This document shows positions 45,926 to 58,175 of a DNA stretch of 64,000 bases, in pieces (position 1 is the first letter of the stretch; each line of letters opens with the position of its first letter). The translations under genes were made by a program, and so were the position numbers. Location of the stretch: positions 140,232,212-140,296,211 of the forward strand of contig CM031595.1 in the NCBI GenBank assembly GCA_018398815.1. Direction: 5' to 3'. The notes under the pieces are model-generated. The model saw only the letters and a list, made by a program, of their open reading frames with translations. It made no database searches and was not told where the DNA came from. Source of the stretch: Conus ventricosus (lineage: Eukaryota; Mollusca; Gastropoda; Neogastropoda; Conidae).

Positions 45926-46015
45926 ATATATATATATCTGTGTGTGTAGTGCGCGCGCGCCTGTGTGTGTGTGTGAGTGCGCGCGCGTGCGTGCACGTGT
46001 CTAACGGAGACAAAT

Positions 46016-47060
46016 ATACTCATTCATTTATTCATTCACTTCTTTTTTCATTCGTTTATTCCTTTATCCATTCATTCATTCACACATTCATATTCGTTTA
46101 TTTCTTTATCCATTCATTCATTCACACATTCATTCGTTTATTCCTTTATCCATTCATTCATTCACACATTCATTCGTTTTATTCCTTTATCCATTCATTC
46201 ATTCACACATTCATTCGTTTATTCCTTTATCCATTCATTCATTCACACATTCATTCGTTTATTCCTTTATCCATTCATTCATTCACACATTCATTCGTTT
46301 ATTCCTTTATCCATTCATTCATTCACACATTCATTCGTTTATTCCTTTATCCATTCATTCATTCACACATTCATTCGTTTATTCCTTTATCCATTCATTC
46401 ATTCACACATTCATTCGTTTATTCCTTTATCCATTCATTCATTCACACATTCATTCGTTTATTCCTTTATCCATTCATTCATTCACACATTCATTCGTTT
46501 ATTCTTTATCCATTCATTCATTCACACATTCATTCGTTTATTCCTTTATCCATTCATTCATTCACACATTCATTCGTTTATTCCTTTATCCATTCATTCA
46601 TTCACACATTCATTCGTTTATTCCTTTATCCATTCATTCATTCACACATTCATCGTTTATTCCTTATCCATTCATTCATTCACACATTCATTCGTTTATT
46701 CCTTTATCCATTCATTCATTCACACATTCATTCGTTTATTCCTTTATCCATTCATTCATTCACACATTCATTCGTTTTATTCCTTTATCCATTCATTCAT
46801 TCACACATTCATTCGTTTATTCCTTTATCCATTCATTCATTCACACATTCATTCGTTTATTCCTTTATCCATTCATTCATTCACACATTCATTCGTTTAT
46901 TCCTTTATCCATTCATTCATTCACACATTCATTCGTTTATTCCTTTATCCATTCATTCATTCACACATTCATTCGTTTATTCCTTTATCCATTCATTCAT
47001 TCACACATTCATTCGTTTATTCCTTTATCCATTCATTCATTCACACATTCATTCGTTTCA
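46016..47060. repeat. 40-bp minisatellite, about 26 copies
   Basis: The unit starts ATTCGTTTATTCCTTTATCC and continues with ATTCATTCATTCACACATTC. Copies are almost identical apart from single-base indels. The long forward frames (379 and 376 codons) are repeat artefacts. A GC-alternating tract (45,950-45,995) precedes it. Confidence 0.95.
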
Positions 47061-47119
47061 CACCATTTCAGGCTTCTGAGTATTCCAAACGAGATGGTCA
47101 CACGTAACATTACACTGAC

Positions 47120-49298
47120 TGTCACGAGTTTGTCACGAGGCCTACGACTTTCGACCCACCTAGGGTGGCGGAATTACTTATTTGTTTATTGTCGTTGCTG
47201 TTGTCGTGTACCCGTCCCTTAGTGTGGCTTGTGGTGGGGGTTGCACTTGGGTATAGTTCAGCTCAACTTCGGTTTGCTTTCTCTCTCTCTCTCTCTCTCT
47301 CTAATTCCACCGCCCGTGCTATTAAATCCTGCAAGTTCACGGGGGGGCCGGTACCTTTCTCTCGAACTTTCTGTCTATCGGCCTCTCGCCCTTCCCTTTT
47401 TACCCTGCCCGCACGTGCTTGGGTTTTTTAGTTTGAAGTATGCTCACTCTGTGACGCAGCATGGCATGTTGGGCCGCCATTGCGAGGAGGTTAGCTCTTC
47501 ACTCGAGCGGAAGATGTCTCTGGGGGCGCCTGCTCCAGCCCTTGGTTTTTTAAACCATATCATCAGAGTACAGTCAGTACTTTCAATTCCTGCAGTCGGC
47601 CTGTAGGAAGGGACATCATCACTTCTGTTTCCGCATCTTCGCCTCTGTCCTCTCGACTGGACAGAGGTAAGAGAGTCCTTTGACCCGCCTCTTCGGGTCA
47701 CCCAGGGGGTAGCTGTAAGCAATCATTTCGTGTCTGTTTTTTTTGATTTGTTGTTGTTAGCCGCTTAGTCTTCACTTTTGCGCAATTTTTTTTTGTTCGA
47801 AATGAAAAGAAATATTGTGTGAGACCTTTTCTCGGGTTAATTCCATCTTTAACCTGGCCTTTCTAATTATTTCCAAAATTCTTTCTCCTTTATGTATCTG
47901 GTGATGCGGTAGTGGGTGGGGAAGGGAAGAACCGGGTGATTCAGGTTGGAACTTGCTGGTCTCGCTCGTCCGCCCCTGTCACATTGGGCCGGACTTTTAT
48001 CCTTCGGCCACCGCTGTTTTGTGTGCAAGGAGAACGGTTTTATGTTCACGAGCGTGCGTACGCATGATTTGTCGTTCGATGCGTGGTTGAAGATTTGTGT
48101 TATTTTGAAATGTTTTTAAAATGTGACAGTTATGCCATTGAATTATATTTGCAAATGTGGGGCAGTTATTAAGCGATAGTCGCTGTGTTGATTTATTTCC
48201 TAAGGAAGGAAAACGTTAAGCGTGAGTGAGAGAAGGGTGAAGATAATTCATATTTTTTTTTATAACCGTTTGATTTAATGCAGTTTTTTAAACCTGCACG
48301 TGTGGAAATTTGATTCCATGGTGTACTGTGTGCGTTTAATACACTTCCCCTCGCCCATCATGCGAGTGGCTGTTAAGACTTGACAGCAATGGTCAACGGT
48401 AAAGACGGGAGGGTTCCAGTACCCTTCCCTTTCCCTTCTTCCTTCCTCCTTCCTTCTTTTTTTCCTCCTCTCCGACTCTCCTCCCAGCTAACGTCTTTTC
48501 CCCCCCTCCCGGGGCTTCACCTGGAGCACGAACTGGATGGGGCCACGTGCTGGTCGAGCCACGTACTGGCTGAGACCACGGGCGGGGTGGTGCCACGGCG
48601 CTGGTCGAGGCCACGCCTTGGTCGGACCGTGGACTGCTAGAAGAGCCCGCCGTCTTGACTTGCCGGCCTGGGCCCCCGCCAGGACCTCCAGTAACAGCTA
48701 CGTCCCCCCCCCCCCCCCCCCCCCCCCCCGGGAACTCTCTTCACTGCCCGCTTGGGGGTCGAGGGTGTCGGCTTTGGGCGACTCCCTGCGAGAACCACCC
48801 GGCTCGGAGCACCTAGCGACAGGGGGGTGCTCCCTGCGGACTTGACAGGGGCAGGGATGTGGACGCCTCCAGGGGGTAGAAAGGATTGATACTGGGAATA
48901 TTCCTTTATAATTGTGTATAGTCCCTATGTGCTGGGGTGATGTAATTGTGATCGTGTACGTCGTAAAGGCGAAATATTTTTTTTAAAATCGTGCATGTTG
49001 TGGGGGTGGGAGTGCTTGATTGTGATTGTGCATGTTGTGCGCGTTGGGGGCCTTGATCGTGATTGTGCATGTTGTGCGCGTTGGAGTGCTTGATCGTGAT
49101 TGTGCATGTTGTGCGTTGGAGTGCTTTATGGTGATCGTGCATGGGGCTGTGTTGGAATGTTTATTTTGCTGGGGGAATAAATGGGGTGTTGTATCGAATC
49201 TTTATTGTGTGGTCTCTTGCGGAGCGGTGAGGTCAGTCACTCCCTTCACTCCCACCAGACCGATCCTGTCAGGGCAGACCTCCAGGGGTCGTGTGACA
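47120..49298 (+). repeat. 5' LTR
   Basis: Begins TGTCACGAGTTTGTCACGAG and ends TCGTGTGACA. It contains a ~39-bp tandem repeat at about 49,000-49,135 ('cttgatcgtgattgtgcatg' unit), a poly-C at 48,704-48,729, and an AATAAA polyadenylation signal at 49,176-49,181 about 120 bp before its end, as expected for an R region. Confidence 0.8.
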
Positions 49299-49302
49299 AC
49301 TG

Positions 49303-49321
49303 TGGGGGGTCGTCCCGGGAT
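49303..49321 (+). promoter_or_regulatory. Primer-binding site
   Basis: TGGGGGGTCGTCCCGGGAT lies four bases after the 5' LTR. It begins TGG (complement of the tRNA CCA end) and closely resembles the tRNA-Pro-type site used by gammaretroviruses, with one extra C. A search of host tRNA 3' ends would settle the primer. Confidence 0.6.
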
Positions 49322-50010
49322 GTGAAGGCTCTGGCTGTCTCTCTCCTCGTTTCGCGAGTACCTGTTTAGTTTTGTCTGTTTTGTATATGTTTTTGTCAGT
49401 TTGTCGTGTTTGTTCGTGGGTGGTTGGGGGGGTGACTCTAGCGGAAGGGATTTTTTTGGGGCCTAGGAACACCCGGGTGTGACTCGGAGTCGAGGTGAGA
49501 CCAGGGTCACCGCGTCCAACCCCTTTCCCGCCGGGTACCTCACGCGGGTACGGCCGAATTTTTTCCTTTCTTTTCCCGCTCAGTCTTCCTTTTCCGTTTT
49601 GTATTTAGCCAAATTCTTTTTTTTTTTTTTCTCTACCGGGTTTTTTGAGTACGGGGGGGTTGATCGGACGTTAGTGTTTTTTTTTTTCCCTCTCTCCGGA
49701 TTCCGCTCCCAGTTTGTTTTTTTTTTTTTTCCGGGCCACCCCACCGCACTGTTCCGTGCTGTGGAGGCGGTGTTCCCAAAAGGGGGGGGCAGCCGACATA
49801 GTTTTTGTTTTTGTTTTTTTTTTCGGGACCCCACCGCCTTTTTGCTCGTCTGAGAGCGGGGTGTTGCCAAGGGGGACACCCGGAACTTGTCCCAAAAAAC
49901 GCACCCACACATACACACATAACACACGCCCCTAAAAATTTTTTTTTTTTTTTCTAGTGGAAATTGGGGGTTTTTTCCCTGTATTTGGAAAAAACTTGGG
50001 AATTTTTGTC

Positions 50011-51521
50011 ATGGCGACGTCCGGCCTGGGTATGGCGAGGGGGCGTCGAAGAAAAAGGGGTATTCAAAATTTACTGTACCCTACATTAACAGTATTTCGA
50101 CTAGGGTACTTCTCCCATTTCCGGCGTACGGGTACCCAGTAGACTTTTACTCCCTCTTCGCGGGGGGGTCTCCCGTCAGACCCCACGCACTTCCTCGGAA
50201 GCGTCAAGAAAGAGAACTGGGGGCTTCTTTTTAGTCGCAAGACCAAAACCTTCTCCCCCGGGTTTCCCCCCTCGAAGGGGCATGCCCCAAAGACTTTCCT
50301 TAGGGAAAAAGTCGAGACCCAAGGGGGGTCAACGGACATCCTCCCGGGGTCGGGGTGGTGAACCCCGCTCAGGAACCCTTTCCTTCTTTTTTCTGGAGCG
50401 GCGCGAGGGAAACGAAGAAGGGGCCGCTAGCAGAGGCCTGCGCAGAGGGGGAGAGGGGGGACAACAGGAGATTTTTGCAAGGGAAAGGCACTGCCGAGAA
50501 GAGGCTGCTAGACAGGAGCTCAGCGTAGGGGGGGGCTGCCAGCGTAGGGGAGCTGCAGACAGAGGCTCAGCGTGGGGAGGGGCTGCTCAGCGTAGGGAGA
50601 GGCTGCTAGACGGAGGCTCACGTAGGGAGGGGCTCCCCTCCGTCGGAAAGTTGGTCAACGTAGAGAGGGGCTGCCAACAGGGGCTCTGCGCGGGAAAGAG
50701 GGAAAAACTTCTTCGCAGGCCCCCTCTGAAACCGGGGGGTTAAATCACCAGCAGGTATAGATTAAGGGGCCCAAATTTTAAAGTTTCCCAATAAAACCAT
50801 GGGGACAGAATGTTCTTAACATTTCGAAAAGGGTGCTTTTTTCAACCCAATTGCTGGGGAGAAAAAAGGCTATCACCTTTTCGGATTATCTGGTGCTGCA
50901 AGGGAGGGGGCTCACCTAATGAAGGTGCGTCTTATGCAACATGCAGTTGGCTCTGCGAAAGCTTTTCCCCCTTTACCCCAAGACCTACAGGGGAAGTTTA
51001 GGTCCATAAAAAAAAGATGAACCTTCGTGCTTTTGGGGATACTGCGCAAACCTGGGGAAACTGGGTCATAGAAAAGTTGGACTGGAGGATCTGACCCTCA
51101 TTGAACAGCTCACCAACACTGTGCCCCCAAGTTGGGATCCGGAAGGCGAGACAGCACCTCGGGATTCGGGGTGCGATTCACACACTGGGGTGTTTCTAAG
51201 TCGCAGGGTTTTATGGCATCGCCCAGATACGGAAGGAAGCCCTCCAAGATTAATAGAATAAGCCCGACAACCCTAGGGGGTGAAAAAAGCAGGCATTCAT
51301 GGGGGACTCGCACCCGATTTTGTTTTCTTTGTGGTCGTCCCGGCCACATAAGGAAAATTTGCCCTAGGCGTATCATGGGGCTAGTTCTTTCCACCCCTCG
51401 CGCCTGGGCTAACGGGGGTCCATCCAACTTCTGGGGTCAGAGTCCCGTGTTTCTTTCTGTTGTTGGTTCCCCTTGTCGACACCATCAGGGATTGGGGAGC
51501 ATAAAACACCTTTGTGGATAA
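50011..51521 (+). pseudogene. Gag-like protein with CCHC zinc knuckle, frame-broken
   Basis: A plausible start is ATG 50,011 (MATSGLGMARGRRRKRG). The clearest piece is the frame 51,132-51,521, which holds CFLCGRPGHIRKIC at 51,321-51,362, a perfect C-x2-C-x4-H-x4-C nucleocapsid knuckle followed by basic residues. Between them lies a G-rich minisatellite (50,510-50,700, unit 'gctcagcgtagggaggggct') in an R/E/G-rich frame. Homopolymer errors prevent a continuous reading. Confidence 0.5.
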
Positions 51522-52884
51522 GGATTTAGTTTCCCAAGCCCGCGGGGCGCATTTAAAGATGGTGCGGGTTGGAGGCGGGTTTTTTTACCTCCACCCGCCC
51601 TCTGTACTTATTTCTATCCCACCCCCTACTTCTGTGGCGAAGTAGGGCCACGGGGTGGAGCGCCCTCGTTTCCCTTATCATGGGGGAAAAACTATACCTT
51701 CGCAAGGGACCCATCCTTTCACGGTTTTGCCCATACAGGCGTGTGGGAGTCACCACCCGCCCAAACAAAAGCAGGAACGGGAAATTTGCGCCCTTCTTCA
51801 CCGACCCTTTGACGGGTTTTCTGGAAAGGGGCCGATCCCAGCATTATCCGTTTTCAGCCGGGGGACGGGTTTCCCAAACCCGCGACAACGGGTGGATCGC
51901 CCGCTAAATCTGCCCGACACCCAAAGTGAGCTTCAAGCCCAAAAGGGGGATCCTCTTTAGGGTTTCCACTCAGGCAATCGGTGGCCAAGCATTTGTCTTT
52001 TCCCCAAAGCTTGAGAGGACTGTTCCCCGGGCAGCCCACGTTTCCCCCCCCAGGGCAGTCATATGGGCTCAAACGGACTCTCGAGCGGGAAAACAAGACT
52101 TTTTTTTGGGGCCGGGGTGAAATCACAGGTTAGGCAGTACTGCCGCATTGCGATGTCTGCCCCGCGGACAAACCCTAGGGGTCGCTTGAGCGTGTTTTCC
52201 CCCAGGTCATGCCCCTGGTTGGGGAGGATTCACAAGGTTGGGGTCGACTGGGGGACCCATAATCCCCCCTCCGTCCGGTCACCGCTACACTTCGGGAGGG
52301 TAAATCGCGAGCGATACCCAGAGGGTTCCCCTTAGACTACGATGCCCCTAGTTGCTGAAACCTCAGGGAAAATTTTACGCGCACGGGGCCCAAAAAGTAC
52401 GGCCGAAATTTGTACTGGGGACGATCATCATCCTCTCCATCTTGGACCGGGGTCCGGCCCTCTCATCGACTCAGAGTTAGGCTGGAGCTGCAGAGCATGC
52501 GTTCACTTCCGTCTACAAGGGTTCCTGAATACGGATGCTGACTATCTTTGCCACTCCCTAGTTAGCTATTGGAAAATCATCAAGGACCCCCCCTCAAACC
52601 CGGGGTTTTATCCCCTTTTTGGGCTCTGTATCAGGTTAGTGCAGTTCACTTCATGGGTTAACGAGGAATCACCCAAAGGTTCGTTTGTTACTTCATGGGT
52701 TTGGGAAATTTTTCTTAGTTGTTTTAAAAAATTAGTATTATGATTTTCCCGGTGATTCTATCGTGGGGAAAGTTTGTATTGGATTTTTTGTACCTTCGTC
52801 ACAGAGAGTTGGGTTTTTGGTCCCATTTTGTAAGTTGCACATGCCAAGGGTTTAAAAGGGCACTGTACCAAGAAACAGATCTTT
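51522..52884 (+). other. Interior of the LTR element downstream of gag
   Basis: Overlapping frames of 80-133 codons on the + strand show no protease DTG/DSG, no YxDD box and no integrase signature. The sequence reads like ex-coding DNA with many homopolymer errors. Confidence 0.4.
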
Positions 52885-52894
52885 AGAAGGGGGG
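52885..52894 (+). promoter_or_regulatory. Polypurine tract
   Basis: AGAAGGGGGG lies directly before the 3' LTR start, the expected position for plus-strand priming. Confidence 0.6.
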
Positions 52895-54384
52895 TTTTTT
52901 ACGAGTTTGTCACAGGCCCACGAGTTCCCCACCTAGGGGGGCGGAATTACTTATTTGTTTTTTTTGCGTAGCTTTTCGGTACCCCTCCCCTTTTGTGGCT
53001 TTTGGGGCTTTTCACCTTGTATGTTCAGCTCAACTTTGGTTGCTTTCCTCTCTCCTCCCCTTTTAATTCCACCGCCCGGCTATTCATCCTGCTTCAGGGG
53101 GGCCGGGACCTTTTTTCTTTAAATTTTGTCTATCGGCCCCCTCCCTGTCTTTTTTTCCTGTCCACGTCTTCGTTTTTTTTTTTTAAGTATGCCACCTGTG
53201 ACGCAGCTGGCATTTGGGCCCCCATTGTGGGGGAGGTTTCTCTTCACTCGAGCGGAAGATGTCTCTGGGGGCCCCGCCCATCTTGGTTTTTTACCATACA
53301 TCGAGAGTACAGTCAGTAAATTTCAATTCCGCAGTCGGGCCCGTAGGAGAGGGACATCATCATTTTGTTTTTCCCCACTTCGCCTCGTCCCCGCGGACAG
53401 GGTAAGAGAGTCCTTGACCCGCCTCTTCGGGGTCACCCCCGGGGACTTAACATCATTTCGGGGGGTCTTTTTTTTTGATTTGTTGTTGTTACCGCTTAGT
53501 CTTTACTTTTGCGCAATTTTCTTTTTTTTTTCGAAAAATTTTAAGAGAAATATTTTGTGAGACCTTTTTTCCCCGGGTTAATTCCATCTTTAACCGGCCA
53601 TTCTAAATTATTTCCAAAATTCTTTTCTCCTGTTTATGACGGTGATGCGGGATCGGGGGGAAGGGGGAGAAACCGGATTCAGGGGTTGGGAAATTGCTTG
53701 GGCTCGCCTTTCCCCCCCTGCACATTCGCCACTTTTATCCTTCGGGCCCCCGCTTTGTGTGTCAAAGGGGAACAGTTTTAGCACGAGCGTCACCAGTTGT
53801 CGTTCGGAGCTGTTAAAAATTTGGTTTTTTTGAAAGGGGAAAAATGTACAGTTATGCCCTTTAATTATATTTGCAAATGTGGTGGCAGTTTTTTAAGCGA
53901 TTGTCGCGGGGTTTATTATTTCCTAAGGGAAGGGAAAAAGTTAAGCGTGAGTAAGAAGGGGAAGATAATTCAAATTTGTTTTATAACCTGTTGATTTAAT
54001 GCATCTTTACCGCATCGGGGGGGAAGATTGAATTTTATGGTTACTGTGGCGTTTTTAAAACCTTCCCCTCGCCCCCAACGAGTGGCTGTTAAAAATTTAC
54101 ACAAGGTCAGACGGGACGACGGGAGGGTTTTTCCCTACCCTTCTTCCTTTTCCTTCCCCTCCTTCTTCTTTCCCCCCTCTCCGACTCTCCTCCCAGCTAC
54201 TCCCCCCCCCTCCCGGGGCTTCACCTGGAGCACAAAGGATGGGCCACTGCGTCGAGCCACTACTGGCTGAACCCGGCGGGGGGTGCCACCCTGGTCAGGC
54301 ACGCCTTGGGGCGGGACCCCTGCTGCTAAAGACCCGCCGTCGACTGGGCCGCCTGGACCCCCCTCCAGGGCCTCCATAAAAGCC

Positions 54385-54424
<40 letters not shown>

Positions 54425-54954
54425 ACACCCCTTCCTGCCCCTTGGAGTCAGGGGGTCGCTTTGGGCACTCCCCGCAGAAAACCCCCGGCTCGAGCCCTAT
54501 GCGACGGGGGGTCCCCGCTTGACAGGGGCAGGGAGTGGCCGCTCCATGGGGTGGGGAAAGTTGTCTGGGGAAAACCTTAAATTGTTATATGTCATATGGG
54601 TGGGGTGATGTAATTGTGTCGTGTACCGTATGGGAAAAAATTTTTTTTAAAATCGTGCAGGTGGGGTGGGGGTGCTTATTTTGATTGTGCATGTTTGGGG
54701 CGTTGGGGCGCTTGACGTATTGTGCATGTTTTTCGCGTTGGATGCTTGATCGGATTGGCATGTTTGGGGCGTTGGGGGTGCTTTTATGGGGTCGTCATGG
54801 GGCGTGGTTGGGAAATTTTTTTTTTGCGGGGGTTTAATAAATGGGGTGTTGTATCGGAATCTTTAGTGTGTTCTTGCGGACGTGTGAGGGTTTTACTCCC
54901 TTCACTCCCACCTAACCGATCCGTCAGGGCGACCTCCAGGGGGGCGGGCGTGAA
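52895..54954 (+). repeat. 3' LTR
   Basis: Matches 47,120-49,298 along its whole length ('acgagtttgtcac', 'gcggaattacttatttgttt', 'cgagcggaagatgtctctgg', AATAAA at 54,836-54,841). It is about 120 bp shorter, mainly through scattered small deletions. The start is blurred by a poly-T. Confidence 0.8.
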
Positions 54955-54959
54955 CTGAC

Positions 54960-55475
54960 ATAAACATGGGGGAAAATGACAACCCTCCACAAACTTTTTG
55001 GGGGTTTTAAAAACCGCGGGCATTGCCAATGGAAAATTTCCTTCCTGAAGAATCCCCTTTCGGGGAAGGCCGGAGAAACAAGGGAGGGCAGGGGCGAGGG
55101 AAAGGGAAAAAGGGGGGAAGGGGGGATGGGAGGAGGGGGGGGATCACCCGTCAGTGAAAAAGTTTTTTCAAGAACGACCGGGGAAAAAAGGAAAAAGGAC
55201 ACTTGCACAAAGAGAGAGAGAGAGGAGAGGAGAAAAGAAGAGAGAGGAGAGAAGAGAGAGGAGAGAGGAGAATAAAAATGATTTAATGCTCAGGTTTTTT
55301 GGGTCATTTACACAAGGTTGGGGAGGGGAGGGAAGGGGGGGGGGGGGACCAAATTTCACCTGAAAAAAAAACTGAACATACTTCTACAATTCATCGCGCC
55401 ATGGAATCCAGATTGCAGTATTTGTATTGACTGGATACGACAAACCAGTATATTGTCACTCACGAAAAAAATAGC
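54960..55475. other. Unassigned purine-rich, low-quality sequence
   Basis: GA/GGA-rich runs (55,080-55,275) and homopolymers. No gene recognised. Confidence 0.4.
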
Positions 55476-55477
55476 GG

Positions 55478-55545
55478 TGGGTGTGCGCGCGCGTGTGCGT
55501 GCGTTCGTGCGTGCGTGCGTGCGCGCGCGCGCGCGCGCGCGCGTT
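55478..55545. repeat. (GTGC)n-(GC)n alternating tract
   Basis: GTGCGT repeats lead to about 13 GC dinucleotides at 55,519-55,544, a strong Z-DNA-forming sequence. Confidence 0.95.
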
Positions 55546-55798
55546 AATGATTTTACAATGTATCACCGTAGATGAGGAGAGAGAGTTGCAGTTCCCAGAG
55601 TAGTCAGCTGGAATTTTCATCTTCGACAGCTGGCGAGTCGTCCTCCCGTCTGATGCTGTGCCACTGTCTGTCCATTTCTTTTGATGTTCCTTGTCAATAA
55701 TTCGGCATTCCCCTGCATGTCTCATACGACATGTCGGACGCTTGTTGCTGTTTTTGAATAATCCAAAGGAAGACAGTCTCCGTTTTCATTACAAGAGT

Positions 55799-55914
55799 TC
55801 TGTATGCCTGGCACGGTCTGCGTGGTCCGTCAGTGTTACAGACTGGGTCAAGGGCTGATCACCACCTCCAATGGCATGATCGTGACTGCTAGCGCCGTCG
55901 TCAAGTGTCAGGTC
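55799..55914 (+). CDS. Possible unidentified exon
   Basis: A pyrimidine-rich acceptor-like sequence (CCGTTTTCATTACAAG|AG at about 55,794) and a donor AAGTGTCAG|GTCAGT at 55,914/55,915 bound an open frame (FCMPGTVCVVRQCYRLGQGL and ITTSNGMIVTASAVVKCQ) with four cysteines. GC content and codon look exceed the surroundings. No family is recognised and no partner exon was found. Confidence 0.25.
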
Positions 55915-56530
55915 AGTTTCACGTGTAGTAGTCATTCTCTCTTGGTCAAAACTCCACACAGTGTTCTGAAAGTGGCTGGCGGATCGTGTAGCCCGTACAT
56001 GTTCACGACTGTCGCTGGGAGCATTTCGAAAGCAGTTGAGTTTTCTGAGTTGTAAAATAAACTTGGGACGAGGGTAGGGGGGGGCTGGAAGAAAAAAAAG
56101 GGGTGGGTGGGACTGGGGGGTGGGGTGGGGGGGGGGGAGGCTGGAAGAAAAAGGCCGGACACTGATGTCCGGACAGTCTTTCTCTCTTCACTTTCCTCTT
56201 GCCACTGTATGCCTGGGCTGTCCTCCTATCTCTGGTGACTTGCGATAGGCACTTTCTTTCGTGCGTGACAGTGTCACTCGTCACAGATGACTGCGTTTGC
56301 TGTGTCACATAGTATTAGCGCTGTCTTCAGCCGAAGCACCACAACAAGCAGGTCTTCTCCTCCGTCGATTTTGAATAATGATAAACACATTTCTTGCAGC
56401 AATGTGTTCAGTACGTTCTAGAAACGAGATGGTAGTCCCACAACTGACGTATTGAATGAAAGCAATTTTCGAGAAAGAGCTTGAAAAATATACGTTCACT
56501 TCTGAAATGCTCTCTAGCCTGTCACCAAGA
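55915..56530. other. Unassigned sequence with G-rich tract
   Basis: A G-rich low-complexity run lies at 56,070-56,145. Otherwise nothing is recognised. Confidence 0.35.
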
Positions 56531-56532
56531 AG

Positions 56533-56539
56533 AAGAGAG

Positions 56540-56583
<44 letters not shown>

Positions 56584-56590
56584 GTGAGTG
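56533..56590. repeat. (GA)n microsatellite
   Basis: GA dinucleotides grading into GAGT. Confidence 0.95.
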
Positions 56591-57185
56591 AAACAGACAG
56601 ACAGACTGACTGACACAGACGGAGACAGAGAGGAAGGGGTGTGAAGGGGTAGAGATGGGGGGAGGGGGGAGGGAGACAACGAAACAAGATAACCAAAAAT
56701 AGTTCAACAGACCTCTAGTGACCATAAACAGAAAATCGAATTTGAAAAATATGCACTGACAAAAGAAATACTGAACAAGTCATATTTTGATGGAGGATGT
56801 TGGAATAACACTGAAAAGAGTTCATCAGTTGGACTGCGTACATTACTTTGTTCGCATTTTCTTGACAAAAAAAGGGATAAAAGAAAGAATTTTCTCCTGG
56901 CAGAAAATACCAGTTAATGTTTTTTGTGTTTTTTTTTAACCTAGTTTTCCGACTTTGTCGGCTGTATTATGACTATATCCGTATATTCCCCACCCAACCC
57001 AAATAAAGGCCTCCTTGTTTAAAAAAATAAAAATAAAAATAAAAAGCCATTTGTAGACAGACACTGAACAAAGTCATTTGTAGAAAGATACTGAATTTTA
57101 TGAGGTTACTTATTTTAAAAAGTTTTGATCCGTCTTATTCATCAGGGAGGTCGGCAATATGCTGTGCATGCATGTGCGCACGCGC
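56591..57185. other. Unassigned sequence
   Basis: A small duplication ('gccatttgtagacagacact' / 'gtcatttgtagaaagatact') lies at 57,044-57,096. No gene recognised. Confidence 0.35.
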
Positions 57186-57188
57186 GCT

Positions 57189-57189
<1 letters not shown>

Positions 57190-57221
<32 letters not shown>

Positions 57222-57242
57222 TGTGTGTGTGTGTGTGCGTGC
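57190..57242. repeat. (GA)n-(GT)n microsatellite
   Basis: GA run followed by GT run. Confidence 0.95.
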
Positions 57243-57499
57243 TACGTTTTCACAGACGAAGGGAATTGTTTCTGTGAACACTTTTCTTTTGCTACTCAGC
57301 TTTGCGATATAAAAATAGACCTTGTCATCTTGCTTACTCTGCTTACACATTTGACACGGTCGATACCAGCTCGTTCGCCTCCGCGGGGAGCTAATTGTGT
57401 GTGATCATGACTAAGTATTGCTTGTTGAGCATGTAACCCGTGTTTATGATCTTGTCCGACTCGGTGGGAACTTCGGCCAGCAATCGTGATCACTGTATA

Positions 57500-58175
57500 A
57501 TCGAATGTCTGTTCTGTTGTCTGTTCAGTCGTACGTCTGTTGTTATGTTTAACTGTATAGAAAGAACAAGATACACCCGAAGGTGCAGGTGGGACCCAAT
57601 TAAATACAGTTCTCAAGTGCCGAGCAAACCCGCCGGGAGCAATCCTGCACCACCCTTGGAAGCCAGCGCTGTGTTCACATCGGGTGCAGCCACATGCAGG
57701 GTATTGCATTAGGACATCAAGGGACGTTATCAGTTGTCGGTGCTGTTATGAGCTGTGATGAGTTGCCTGTTCAGCTGCACATTCATTTGTATGATGGACT
57801 GCATACCTTTGTCATCTGATCAGTCATATGTTCAGCTCTATGACCATCATTGTCTGAACAATTGTGCGCCCACTTACATGTTGCTTTGTTCGGTTTATTT
57901 GTTTGTGCGGCTGTCTTTCCAGCTGTCGGTTCATCTGTATTGTCTGTTCAGTCGTCCCGTTCAATTTCAATCTGATCAGTTAGTTACCTGTTCCGTTGTA
58001 CTGGTTCTACTCAGTTGTCTATTCGATCGTTCGCCCAGTGGTATGTTTGTGTAATCAGATGTCTGCTCAGTTCTGTCGTCTGCTCAGTTGCACATCCGGT
58101 TGTAGGATAAGTTGTCTGCTCATGACAGTTGTCGGTCATACATCCAGCTGTATGTTCAAATGTATGATAATATGA
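57500..58175. repeat. Degenerate 'tctgttcagttgt' tandem region
   Basis: Many loosely spaced variants of GT(C/T)TGTTCAG(T/C)(T/C)GT recur, e.g. near 57,507, 57,770, 57,830, 57,940, 58,060, 58,083 and 58,150. They are too diverged for a fixed period and probably a decayed minisatellite. No coding exon recognised. Confidence 0.45.

Larger units (their letters stand above)
47120..54954 (+). mobile_element. LTR retrotransposon, gag-only/non-autonomous, with long LTRs
   Basis: Two direct repeats of about 2.1-2.2 kb flank a 3.6-kb interior. The target site CTGAC is present at 47,115-47,119 and 54,955-54,959. LTRs start TGTCACGAG and end GTGTGACA (5' copy), a TG...CA inverted terminus. A tRNA primer-binding site follows the 5' LTR and a polypurine tract precedes the 3' LTR. 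The interior has a CCHC zinc knuckle but no visible protease, RT, RNase H or integrase, and 3.6 kb is too short for gag-pol. This makes it a gag-only or LARD-like passenger. The interior and the 3' LTR are full of homopolymer indels. Confidence 0.8.

Noticed and set aside
45940..47107. Two forward open frames of 376-379 codons rich in F/I/H/S
   Set aside because: Direct products of the 40-bp minisatellite.
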